This document shows, piece by piece, positions 37,458 to 48,900 of a stretch of DNA of 64,000 nucleotides. The notes beneath the pieces were generated by a model. That model ran no database searches. It was not told the origin of the DNA and saw nothing but the letters and a program-made list of their open reading frames with translations. The stretch covers positions 558,001 to 622,000 of the forward strand of contig CAMPDV010000010.1 of assembly GCA_946699065.1 (NCBI GenBank), read 5' to 3'. A program made the translations under genes and the position numbers. Positions within the stretch are counted from its first letter, which is position 1. Each line of letters opens with the position of its first letter. Origin of the DNA: Loxodes magnus. Taxonomy: Eukaryota > Ciliophora > Karyorelictea > Loxodida > Loxodidae.

Positions 37458-38150
37458 TATTCATAAAAAATTGTTAGGAGTTAAAATTATATTTTAATAG
37501 TTCTTATATTAAACTGAAAACATCTTAATTACTAAGTTTCATTCTACAGTTTTATAAATTTACATTTCATTATAAAATAATCTATAATAGAGTCTTGGAA
37601 TTAAGCTTTATTATCAATCCGTTTTGATCATTTATTTATTATACAAAGAAAAGGTTTCATTTAGTGTCTTCCTAAGATCCTTGCTTATATTTTGCTTTTC
37701 TAAGCTTTACTATACCTCTATTTATTTTCTCTGAATTAGTTGCTTTTTTTTAATAAAAGAGATTTCTTAAACCTGAAAACCCAGATTTTAAATAATTAAA
37801 TCTATTTATTCTCATATGATTCTAGCTTTAATATTATATCTGAATTTAATACTTAAAGTTTACAAGCAACTCTTAAGATAATTTAAAAGCATAATAAGAA
37901 GGAATTTTATAACTAGTGTATTAATTATCTTCTGCTTTACTAAAAAGCTAGATGTCTGTAACTCATGAGATAGCCTATATATTTAACCTTATTTGACTTC
38001 ATATTATGATAGTAGTATTACACTTTTAGCATTTGAATAAAGATAAAATAAAAAGGAGCTGTATTAGAGATTAGAATGCTTGATATAGAAGTATAGCAAT
38101 TAAATTAGTAGAAAGAAGAGGTAGAATAATATTAAAAATATTTTTAATAT
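37458..38150. other. AT-rich spacer between converging genes
   Basis: 3' flanks of the SAXO-like and WD40 genes. No gene seen. Confidence 0.5.
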
Positions 38151-39242
38151 TCAAGCAGTACTTATACTTAGTACTCTTACATTCCCATCTGCACATCCTA
38201 AAGCAGCCATCTATCCTAGATTGCTAAAATCAACGGAATAAACTGGTGAAGGCAATTCCTAAATAGCGGCAAAAGGTTTGTTGTTGCAAGTCGTATCAAA
38301 GAATTTTGCCTCATTTGATCCACTTCCAGCAGCTAAAATTACTTCTCCACCATCATGTTTGGAATATTAGGCACCATAAAGTAATACAGGCTCTACATGA
38401 CCAGAGCTCTAAGTAGCCCATTCAATTGTTTCTAATAATTTACCTGTTGATAATGACCAAATTTATAAAGGATCTTTTTTGCGTCAAGATCCAGAAAGAA
38501 TAAAATCACCTTTGTTGTCAATAGAATCTCCACAAACAACTGGTCCAAAAAATGCTCTTACTGCTTTGCTTTGTCTTATATCCCAAATGTGTACAGTATC
38601 ATCCCAACCTCCTGACAAAATTACATTTGGATCGTCTCTAGTAAATTTAACTGAAAAAACTCTATTTGAATGTCCTGGACATCCTGTATTACCACTCTCA
38701 AGTACAGTTATTTCACTTTTCATAGCTTCATCAAATAAATGCAGTTTTCGATCCTTTCCAGAGGCTATAAACTATAGTCCATCTGGTCTAAAATCAAGAC
38801 AATAAAATTCATTATCTTCCTATCTATAATGATGAAGACATTTTCCACTTGAGAGATGCCAATGTTTTATGTTTCCATCACAATCAACTCCTACAAGAAC
38901 ATTTCTTGTTTTGGCAGGAGATGCCGTTGGTCTTCATCTGATAGATGTTGTAGGCATATATTTCATAGCGGTTCTTGGTGTCATTAATTAGCTTGGTCTT
39001 CTGTTTAATACTTAAGAAACTTTCCCTGTCATAATGTTATATACACGAATGCTGCCATCATGACATCCAGCTGCTATATATTTATCTCCAGGATCAAAAC
39101 GCACACTCATTATAACAGAATCTGAATCTCCAATTGTAAATTTGTGGTTAACCTTTCTGGTAGCAGATGGTCTTGCAAATGATCCTAGCGTCTCGTTTTT
39201 GATATTTTTTAAATCTAATTCTGTAGACTCTTATTATTCCAT
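38151..39242 (-). CDS. WD40-repeat protein
   Basis: A 363-residue protein, nearly all beta-propeller. Repeats show blade signatures such as FDPGDKYIAAGCHDGSIRVY, VGVDCDGNIKHWHL, FRPDGLQFIASGKDRKLHLF, LSGGWDDTVHIWDI and LGCADGNVRVLS, about seven blades. WD40 propellers are interaction platforms, so the specific role cannot be told. Two tryptophans are TGA-coded (IRWRPT and SGSWRKK). The start MEQQES is followed by a short polar leader, and the stop TGA follows SISTA. No intron is needed. Its 5' side abuts the degraded LINE-like element, which may have landed in its upstream region. Confidence 0.88.
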
Positions 39243-39479
39243 AATATTGAAATAATTCAAATGAAAATATTATTTCTAGGTATTAACTTTAATATCTATT
39301 ATTCCTTTTAATTTGCTATCCAATGTCTCTAATTAGTAACTTATGCTTTCAAACGAAATTATTTTGATTCTATCTAATTGATGAATATGGCTATCTTTCC
39401 TTTAATACCTATGAAGCAGATATTTATTATACTGATTATCCTAGTTTTAAATTCTAAATTTTGCTATTCTTAAGCTTTA

Positions 39480-41470
39480 AACTTCAAAAATGAGTCTCTT
39501 TAAATTTTGAAAGCTTGAAACTAATAAATGTCTTTAAGCTTGTAAAGAAGCTTTTTAATTGAATGATTTAAATAAGAGAATAGATCATGTGAAGCATGTA
39601 TAGAAGTTAATCTATATTGCTCTTTAAAAAATTAAGAATACCAAATGTTAATGCATTTTTCACTTTATCTAATATAAGTAGTAAATTAGTGCTTAGTTTT
39701 AACTAAAATTAAATTTCCTACTTACTTTAAATTTAAACTACTAGAGTTTTTTTGCCTTCTTTAATTGCAAGAATTGTTTCCTTTAACTATAGACATTGTA
39801 AATGCTTTAAATTGTTTTATAATATTGTATTAATCTTATCTCTTTCCTTCAATTACTTCTATTTTCTACTCATCTTTAACTTCTTCCTTTTTTGCTTTCT
39901 CCATATATAGTATCTAAAGGCTTCTTGTGTAACATTTTGATTTACAAACATAATTACTCCTATTTAAGCTTTAAAAATGAATTTTTATATTCTTGATCAT
40001 ATAGTACAGACGTTTTAAGTCATATTTGCCGATCTTTCGATAGTCAATTCTTTATACTATAAAGTATATACATTTAAAGATATGCTCAAATGTCTCACAT
40101 TCTTCACATACAATTAAGGATTATCAATAAGATAATGAAGATCTTAAAAATCCTTCCGAAATTATAGTATTAGATTCTAAATATATATATACTGGTAATT
40201 TCTCATCTATACTATTTGTTAAACTTCTTATAAGTATTATATGGAAATAGTTAAAGATTACCAATTTGCTCTTTATATATTTTAGATATTTTCATTCACA
40301 TAAGTTTTTGAGTCTCTTCATTATAGAAATATTATTGTATTTTATCTCTTATATGCTTAGTAAGAGATTTAAGACTGGCATTATTCTAGTAACTTAGCAG
40401 ATCGATATTGTAAAGGTCTTATAATTGCTACAATTAATTATAATATTAAAATCCTTTTTTCCAGATAGTAATGAAAAAAGAGCCTATTTTATCTTGGAAA
40501 ATTAATATTTTCTTATTTTATTTATAGTAGAATATGAAGAATTTAAAAGCCATAATGTGCTTAAAAGGTAATCAATTCAGGTCTGTATAGTATGACTCAT
40601 TAAATGTTTAAGCTGTTACTTAAAAATCATTTCTTGAAATCATTCTCATGATTGATTCAATTTTATCAGAAACCCAGCTACCCCTTTTTGAATACTCCAC
40701 GGTACTAATTCTCCTCATATTCTGCTTTAGATAATGAAAAAAATCTGCATAGAGTTTTAAAATACCAAAGAGTCGTATTATTATATCTAACCAGTTAAAA
40801 AAAGCTTTCTTAATTGCAGCTATATATTTAAATAGACTTTTTTATGATGGGGATTAAATTTCTTCTTCTAAAGTGGAATTACACTAAATATGTTAGTATT
40901 TCTTTTTAGACAATAGGTTAATTTTCTAATCATAAATTTAAGATTTATTATTTCTAACGTATCTCTAGAAATTAGATACTTTTTTATTTGGTAGCATTTA
41001 TCTTTAAGTGAATTCATGAAAAACTTCACTTACTATATTTATCAAATTCTAAACAAACTTTGCTGATTTGCAAATAAGAATTAGATCATCTACCAATCCT
41101 CTGCAAGTGTGGCTTACACTCAAGCCCTAGTATTTGAATCCTAATTAGGTATTTTTATTTTCTAAATATCTAATTAAAATGGTTTAATACAACAATGCTA
41201 AAACTGTTCCATATGAACTTCCTTACATAACTCAATTGTTGTATTATATTGTTCTAGTGTTCATTTCAACTATAATAAACGAAGAATTTATGTTTTGATA
41301 AAATGATTTTATAATTTATATTAGTCCAAATATAGTTTAACTCTCTTACCTAATCAAACAAAAGTCTCCTTTCTATTGATTTTCAGCAACTATCAATTTT
41401 GCGACTAATTTCGTCTTCCCTTTTGCATATTTCCGTTATTTATCAATTATCTGTTATACTACTCAAATTT
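39480..41470 (-). mobile_element. degenerate LINE-like (non-LTR) retrotransposon remnant
   Basis: Reverse-transcriptase blocks occur in order on the minus strand: VAENQQKGDF (RT2-like, about 41380), VMQGSSYGTVLALLY (RT4/5-like, about 41210), GLVDDLILICKS (catalytic block with LVDD in place of F/YxDD, about 41070), then INATKQKSIQF in a shifted frame (about 40990). Further down, CEECETFEHIFKC near 40100 matches the C-terminal CxxC...ETxEHI...C knuckle of many LINEs. The blocks fall in at least two frames, and the catalytic Tyr/Phe is lost, so the copy looks inactive. No endonuclease domain, poly(A) tail or target-site duplication was identified. Boundaries are approximate. Confidence 0.65.
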
Positions 41471-41790
41471 ATTAAGTAGTTTATCTACTTTTCATAAATA
41501 CCATTTAAGAAGGGTGTATAAGCTTCCTACTATCTACTCTATTATTTTTATACTGTTATAACTTATTCTAACTGACTCATTTCATATACTTATCTGCATT
41601 TTATTGGCATGCTAATTTTGGGTATTTTAGATATATGAAAGCAAATATACTAAACAACTGGAAAAAGGAATGAAAAGCAGTAAAAAGAGGTAGCATATTT
41701 AATGAAAATAATTAGTAAATTGAATTTTCTTAAAATATAAAGTAGCTTTCTGGTTTATAGGGAGCTAATTAGTTAAATATTATAATTATA
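41471..41790. other. spacer between LINE remnant and orphan gene
   Basis: AT-rich; a purine-rich run at 41660-41693 lies about 100-130 nt before the next ATG. Confidence 0.4.
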
Positions 41791-42474
41791 ATGGGAGCTT
41801 TGCAAGCTTTATGCGCAATCAAGTTTAATATTGATGAATACGCTCAAGCTGACCTGAAGAAAACCATGATGGCTTTTTCATTTCCTTTTTATACTGAAAT
41901 CCCAAATTCAAAAGTTACATAAGTGACCGAATGAACTGAAAACAACTGCTCTTTTAATTTATAGTAAAGACGTCATGATAAGGATGGTGATCACGTGTAT
42001 ACAATACCTGTCCAAATGAATACTGATTATGAGAAATAATAAATAAATGTTACAGAAAATCATTGTCCTTGTTGCTGTCATGTAAAGTATACATTTTAGT
42101 TTGAATAAAAAGAATCTCAAAAAACAAAAATATCTTTGGACTACTGCCGATTTGTTATTTGCGGATTCTGTTGTATTTGATAAATGAAGGGCTATTATAG
42201 AAATATGTTTAAAGCTTTCGTTCAGGTTGCCGAAGAAAAAAGAGCGTATGATCACTTCATAGATTAAAATCCGTTCAGATAGCATTTTTCTAAATTACAA
42301 CATTTCTATGAATCAAAATATGGAAAAGAAAATATGGGAGGGCAAAAAATGCAAGCAATTGATAATTCTGGTTTTGACAACACCAATTATCATTAACCTT
42401 CCAAATAACTTAAATTTCATTATAGTTTTTATTATATTTTCAATCTTAGTTGCTATTTTAGAATTCATGCTTGA
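41791..42474 (+). CDS. cysteine-rich hypothetical protein
   Basis: A 227-residue protein with no recognised family. A cysteine cluster CPCCC begins at residue 92 and a second one, CGFCC, at 124, with a further Cys near 118, suggesting a small metal-binding or disulfide-linked fold. The N-terminal half is polar (NIDEYAQADLKKTM, QVTEWTENNC), and after the cysteines comes an aromatic/basic region (MKGYYRNMFKAF). The two tryptophans, EWTEN and CIWQM, are both TGA-coded. The last 25 residues are AT-driven and the true end may be near 42410. The gene lies between the LINE remnant and RPB3. Confidence 0.6.
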
Positions 42475-42790
42475 CACTGTCTATTATGGTGAATCCCTAT
42501 TTAATTTCTATTATTTTAGATCTTCAAACTTTAATTTGCCTCTTCGTGATAAATTAAAATTTACACATAAATTACTTAAAAATCTCAAACTCTATTATCA
42601 TTCTAGAAACCATTCTCAAATCTTTCGAAGTACAATATTTATATTCTAATTTTGATCAGATAAGCCATTATAAGTATTTGCTGACATATGAATGAATATT
42701 AAAGCATTAGACATAGAAGTATTTAAAGGTCCTAAGATATAAGAGTAATAGAATTAATTATATCTAGGATAATATTATTAAACTTATATA
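42475..42790. other. AT-rich spacer
   Basis: No coding frame supported; a hydrophobic frame overlapping 42308-42649 was judged a shadow of the orphan gene. Confidence 0.4.
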
Positions 42791-43064
42791 TCATCTGAAT
42801 CCTTATTTAAAGTAACTATATGCTGTTCTGTCGAATTTAGTGAATTGATTTCCAAAAATGTTCTTTTGCATAGCTTTGAATCTTTGTAATCTATATTCTT
42901 GCCTTTATCTTCTGCTCTTATTAATTTACCTTTTATTAGAATATTTTTATGAAAGTAATTAACCAAACTCTATTATCTAAAGATTATAAGTCTTTATATT
43001 CCTTTTCTGGACTTATTTACTAGCAGATGTAGTAATCAGAATAATTAATCTTTGCTATAAGCAT
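42791..43064 (-). CDS. possible small gene with a very short intron
   Basis: The frame from the ATG at 43064 (MLIAKINYSDYYICQ, then SPEKEYKDLQSLDNRVW) has coding character to about 42930. A different frame (RRQRQEYRLQRFKAMQKN ... FDRTAYSYFKQGFR, then TGA) carries it afterwards. Removing a 13-nt GTAAATTAATAAG word joins them into 86 residues, but 13 nt is shorter than other introns here. An indel, or two unrelated chance frames, are alternatives. No family recognised. Confidence 0.33.
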
Positions 43065-43301
43065 TTTTGATTAATTACTTGAAACATAAGCATACATAAT
43101 GCTAAGCTACTACTGTAATAGATATATAAGATAAATTGCTTTAGGCCAAGAAAATAACTATATTAAAAATAAAGGAAACCTAGCTATATTCAATGTATAC
43201 TAGCTATATGTTGCTGAGGTATAATTTTCTGATAAGCAATATAGTTAAATGATTTAGGCTTAAAAATAGCAATTTACAGAAATAAAGTTAATATATTTTC
43301 T

Positions 43302-44201
43302 TCAGTTCTTTAAGTTTTCTATGACAGTATCTACTTTATGCTTTAACTCTTTAAAAGCAATCTTCACTATTGTTTCTGGCTTTAAAGAGCCTGAAGACTC
43401 TACAGTGAAAAATATTTTATCGCTATTTAAATCAATTTGGACCAAATTATCTTGAGAACTTAGTAAGACCAATCCAGGTACTTAACCAGTTATTAAAGAC
43501 TCTCCTTTTCTTATACACTCTTCGCAATACATGCATCTTTATAAATCCTCGATATCAACTTATTATTACTCGTTTATTTTGAAAACTCTAGTTGGACAAG
43601 AACTAATAAATTCTTACTTTTGCTGAAGAGTAAGCTCTCGCAGTTTTTTATGATCAAGCTTAATAACAGGCTCCAATTTATAAAATACAGTTGCTGCTGG
43701 ACACCATTTCATATGCTCTTTTCCTATTCCTTTCTTAGCATTACATTCAACATTCACTTACTATCCTGGACGCAATTTAAGTAAAACAATTCCTGGCTCA
43801 GGATCTGCAGGTTTCACATCAGTTTAATCCACACTCGCGTTAACTAGTTATCTTGTGGTGACTTCTACTATTTATTAAGTGTTATTTAAATAAGAAAGCT
43901 TAAATTTTACAGAGCAGTATGAGCAAAAACTATTGCAAGTGCAATCGCGAGTATATTAATAGCTATCAATGCTTTCACTAGCCAGAGGAATTAAACCTAG
44001 ACGATGTGAAAGAAATTCATCATTTAGTACTGAAGTATTTTTCAATATGTGAACATCATGAATAGCGATTGTTGGTACCTCAGCCACAATAACTCGTCTC
44101 AATGCGTTAGCTATAGAAACATCAAAGTTAGTTAGAGTGAATTTAATATATTCATTGGTCTTTTCTGTAATTTAGATGTTGAGCTATTTTTAATTTTCCA
44201 T
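43302..44201 (-). CDS. RPB3: RNA polymerase II subunit RPB3
   Basis: A 299-residue subunit of nuclear RNA polymerase II. It matches RPB3 throughout: FTLTNFDVSIANALRRV, IVAEVPTIAIHDV, the loop VLNDEFLSHRLGLIPL, the zinc-binding region CTCNSFCSYC, KKGIGKEHMKWCPAAT and the closing SGSLKPETIV...LK. With RPB11 it forms the alpha-like heterodimer that nucleates polymerase assembly. All four zinc cysteines are present, and an additional Cys pair CMYCEEC occurs near 214. There are no introns and no sense TGA; the stop is TGA after ENLKN. On the coding strand a purine-rich run (AAGAAGAGTTAGGAAGG) lies about 40-55 nt upstream of the start. Confidence 0.96.
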
Positions 44202-45916
44202 TATAATTTATAAATAAGAGCAATTCAAACATTTTCAAACCTTCCTAACTCTTCTTAGACAATTATAAGGAGAAGCTCTTCATCATACTAACTATATTTA
44301 ATATCATATCTTCACCAAATTATAGCCTTGTTGTGACTAATGTTTGATGTAAATTTTAATACTTTTAATAACAATCATCTTCATACATTGCTAGCTCCAA
44401 TACTTTTTTACTATCCTTACTATAAGCTAAAATTATTAATTTCTCTATGATGTTTAGCCTATTCATCCATAATATAAAAGCCAAATTATTTATTTTGCAA
44501 ATTTCATATTGCTATTTAACCTTTAAGAGATATTTAAATAAATGCTCTATAATTCTATAAATATTTACCTGTTTATATACTTACAGGGAGTTTTAAAAGA
44601 ATCTAATAGATAAAGAAATACTTTAATCAGATAAATAGAAAGCTAAAATAGATATAGAGGCTTGCTTTAATTCATGCTGATAGTCCTTTAAAATAAATGA
44701 CTAACTACTCTTATTTAATATGTTCCTTACCTTTATTATACTCTTTTTATTTCTCTTATAGTTTTAGATTAAAATTGTGCTTACATTTTTAAAGCAGAAG
44801 CTAAAGTATACAATGAGCTTTAAAATTAAAATTTAATAGTCAATGATACATTAATATAATAAAGCAATATGAATATAGTGATTTAAACTAAGATACTATG
44901 AATGACTTAGTAAGTTCAAATAGATAGAATAATAGTAAAATACAAAATGTGAAAAAGAAGAATAAACTGGCATTTTTAAATATGCTTTTATTAACTTATA
45001 TCAGCTAATCATTTATATTTAACCTTTATCTTCTATCTATTTTATATAAATTGCTTATTAACTTGTCTGATATGGAATCTATTTATATTATCTCTTTATT
45101 ATCCTAGTTTATTTATTGAATTTGTTTTAATTTCTTAATGACATTAACTCTTGTTATTTTTGGCAGAACTTTTAACCATATATCTAGTTATACTTGCTAA
45201 ATAATATTAACTCTTAGCAACCATAGACTCTTTATTTTATGGCATCTTATTTTATTATTGGATCTAAAATTTATACAATTTAGTTTTGATATCTCTTTTA
45301 ATAGGTTTTACCTCAATTTCCTAGTTTATTATTAATGCATTTAGATTTTCTTAACTAGCTCTAATGAATTTTATATAATAAATGGCTGTTTTACCTAGTT
45401 AGTTTAATTGACTAAGAAATATTGGTATAATTATTATAAATAGGATAAATATCTTTAGATATACTTCTAAAGCAAGTAACTAATATAAATACCTGCTTAT
45501 TAATAAACTAATTGTATTATATTTTAATCCATTTGTTTACTTTATACTAAACTCCCCCTATAACCATTCTATTTTATTTCATTTAGCATAAAGTAATAAA
45601 AGGACTATTTGCTTCTAAGACTATTTAACTATCTCACAAATAGATTATATGCATATAGAGTTTAACCAAATATTAAGAAAGGGTATATTTCTAGTTAAAA
45701 TTACAAATTAGAATTTACATAAAATTATAACCCTCAACAGTATTAAGCATCACTGCTATCATAATTAGCTTGTTTTGCTAGTTACTAAATAATAGAATTT
45801 AGTAGATTGCATTGGCTTAAATGTATAGTAAAGGAAGGGGAGATAGATAGAAGGATTAGAAGTATTATGGAGGTAAATAAATTAAAGTATAAAAATAGTG
45901 CTTTTTAATAATAAAA
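44202..45916. other. AT-rich spacer between divergent genes
   Basis: 1.7 kb of T- and A-rich low-complexity DNA upstream of RPB3 (minus) and VPS13 (plus). No coding frame supported. Confidence 0.5.
45831..45873 (+). promoter_or_regulatory. purine-rich upstream element (candidate)
   Basis: AAGGAAGGGGAGATAGATAG followed by AAGGATTAG and TTATGGAGG, 45-85 nt before the VPS13 ATG. It is the most striking G/A-rich run in this spacer and the best example of the element noted at several genes. Confidence 0.4.
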
Positions 45917-48900
45917 ATGTTTGAGAAACTAGTAGAAAAAATTCTTTAGCACTATTGTGGAGAATATCTTCTTAATTTTGACAGTAATCATCTATAGGTT
46001 GGAGTTTGATCAGGCGATGTTTACTTGTAAGATTTAATGATCAATCCAGAAGCCATCAAAAGAAATTTTAGTTACTTACCTATGCAGCTACTTGTTGGAA
46101 AAGTTTCCTGTCTTAAGTTAAAAGTACCATGAAATAAATTATCTAGTTAACCAGTCACTTGCATAATTGAAGGTATTTATCTCGTTATAGTCCCTTAGCA
46201 ATTCGAAAACTGGCAGTATTATGACAACTATTCAGTTGAACATAGAAAATATCTAATTGAGAAATACGAAATGAAAATAAAAGATCTTAAGCTAAACTTA
46301 TAAGACAAGCTATAAAAGAAAGGCCTTATGTCTAAGCTGATTACAAAGGTAATAGATAATGTTTAAATCACTATATAAGATATTCATATTAGATATGAAG
46401 ATGTTCCTAAAAACATCACATGTGGACTTACTTTAGGAGTCTTAGAGATAGCTACAACTAATTAAAATTGAGAACCTGGATTTTAGATAAGACAAAATCA
46501 GAAATTAGAATCTCAAATTGTCTTTAAGCTAGCCACAGTTTAACATTTTGGAATGTACTTTTAAACAGGTTAAAACGTGATGGTTTCTAATTAGGAAGAT
46601 CCAGATTATGCTATGCAATAATTTAAATGGAGTCAGTAGTTTAACTTCCTATTAAATCCTATAGAAGCTACTATAAAGATGAAATTATAGCAAACTTCAC
46701 CCTAAATTCAGATTTCAGCTGAATTATAGAATTTTAACTTAAATTACACTAGAGAACAATTTATTGGGTCACTAGGGTTAATTGAAACTCTTTCCAAGTA
46801 TGTAACCTTTGTTCAAACCTGAGATTAAAAGAGAAAATACAGGCATCTTAAGCCATTAAAACGACCATTATAAAATCCTAGAATCTGGTGAAGGTTTGCT
46901 ATTAAATGCGTGATTTATGAAATTAGGTCAGGCTATGGATAAAACTGATTCTAATTTAATTAAGCTTTGCTAATGAGTTGAGAGAAAACTTTTAAAAACG
47001 TTCATTTCAAGTTGAAAAAAAATCATGAAGTGGGAGAAGAAGAACTAGCAAAGTACAATTAAGTACTAGAGTGTTGTCCTATTGAACAAATCTATGAATG
47101 AACAGTCTTAACTTTTTAACTCCTTGACCAAGAAAAATAAATTTAAAAAATAAAAAAGAAAGAGTAAAAAAGTGAAAAAGGTATTTTTTCAAGCTTAAAG
47201 ATATCAAAATAAAATAAGGTCAAGCTTTCTGATAAAGATATTTAAGATCTTTATGATTTCGTTTAGTTTGAAAAAGACCAGATACCTAATATAAATTACC
47301 CTTCAGATTTTGTATTCCTTGAGCTTTAGTTTATTCTTAACTCTGGATAAATAGAGCTAAGCAATAAATTATCATCTGGAAAGGAAGAAGGTCTTTAATG
47401 GATATACTAGAAAGTATAGCTCGATGTAAAGTAAACGAAAAGCGACTTTTAAGTTAATATTGGAATTAAAGAGATTAATCTCATTAATATTGATAAGTAC
47501 TCTAAAAAAGAAGTTATTAGTACCTAAATTTTGAAGTTCTAAGCTTCATCTAAAAATACCTTGGAAATGCATTACTCTAATAGCGAACAACTTTCAAGCT
47601 TATCCATTTAAATAATTCCTGCTGAATTTCTTTATCATTGTCCAGCTGTAAGTCGTCTTATTGACTATTTTAACACTTCGAATGTAGACCAGGAGTTTAA
47701 ACAAAAAGCTTGGGATAAGTTTTAGCAACTCCAAGATTTAAGTAAAAGTAAGTTTCAGTAAGCTTTGCAACTTAAAAAAAAGAAAATATTTCTGTTTAAA
47801 ATTGAAGAGCCTTGCATTATACTACCTATAAGAAAAAACTTAGATCCTACAACTCCTGCTTGGATTTTTAAACTAGAAAAGATTTAAGCTGAGAACTAAG
47901 AAGCTAATGAGGAGTCCGAAAGTTATGAATTAGCCATTAAGAACTTTAAATTACTGTTTGTAGACAATTTGGCTGTATTCTAGCAGAAGCATGAAGGTTA
48001 TTAAATACTAAAAGATTTCTCACTCAAATGCATATTTATTACCTATTATGATTCATAAGTCTGTAAAAGTGAGATTAAGCTCTTTATTTCCCACTTCCAT
48101 ATAACTCTGCAAAAAAGCATCTATCAATACTTTCTTCGTATCGGGGAAGCAATAAAAGTTAGTCAATCAGAAACTGTGTATGAAATGATGCAGCAAACAA
48201 AGACCCAATTATAAAAAACAGCAGCTTGCATAGATTTTGTAAGCTATAGAAAGAAAGGCAAGTTTACAAATGGGATTGGGATAATTTCCTTCTGCTATAT
48301 TTACTTTTATCTAAGCAATTAAGACTTATAAGCAGAAGATTACTTCTATATAAAAGACTGCAAAGTGTAAAAAGTCTAAGATATATAAAACTGCATTAAG
48401 ATAAAAACTAGATAGGGTAATGTTGAAATCGCTTTTGAAGATAATAAAACTATGACCAAGTGGTTTGATTTGATACAGTTTAAAGTTAAGTAGATGTCTT
48501 CATCTAATTAGACAGTTTAGAAAGAAGAAAACAAAGATCCTAATTTTATAAAATTGAAAGTCAGTCTTAAAGCAGAGACAATAGGAATAGAATTCAGAAA
48601 AAAATCAGACTAAGCATGATTAAAAATAAATGTATAGGATACAAGCATTATGCTTATAAATTAACCTTATAGTTCTTCACTCAATCTAAAAGTAAAAAGT
48701 TGATCAGTTATTGATTTTACAAATAATAGTACAGAAAGCAATATGATTTATACAGAATCTGACTAAGATAGGTATCTTGAAATAAATGTGGCCAACTTTA
48801 GTTAAGATCATCCTTAGAATATTAGCAAGAATCAATAAATTGACATTTAACTTGCTAAGCTAGATATGGACTGGCATGCAAACACTCTGAAGAAATTATA

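Noticed and set aside
42308..42649. 113-codon plus-strand ORF (MNQNMEKK...)
   Set aside because: It begins inside the Cys-rich orphan in another frame and turns into an AT-driven hydrophobic stretch.
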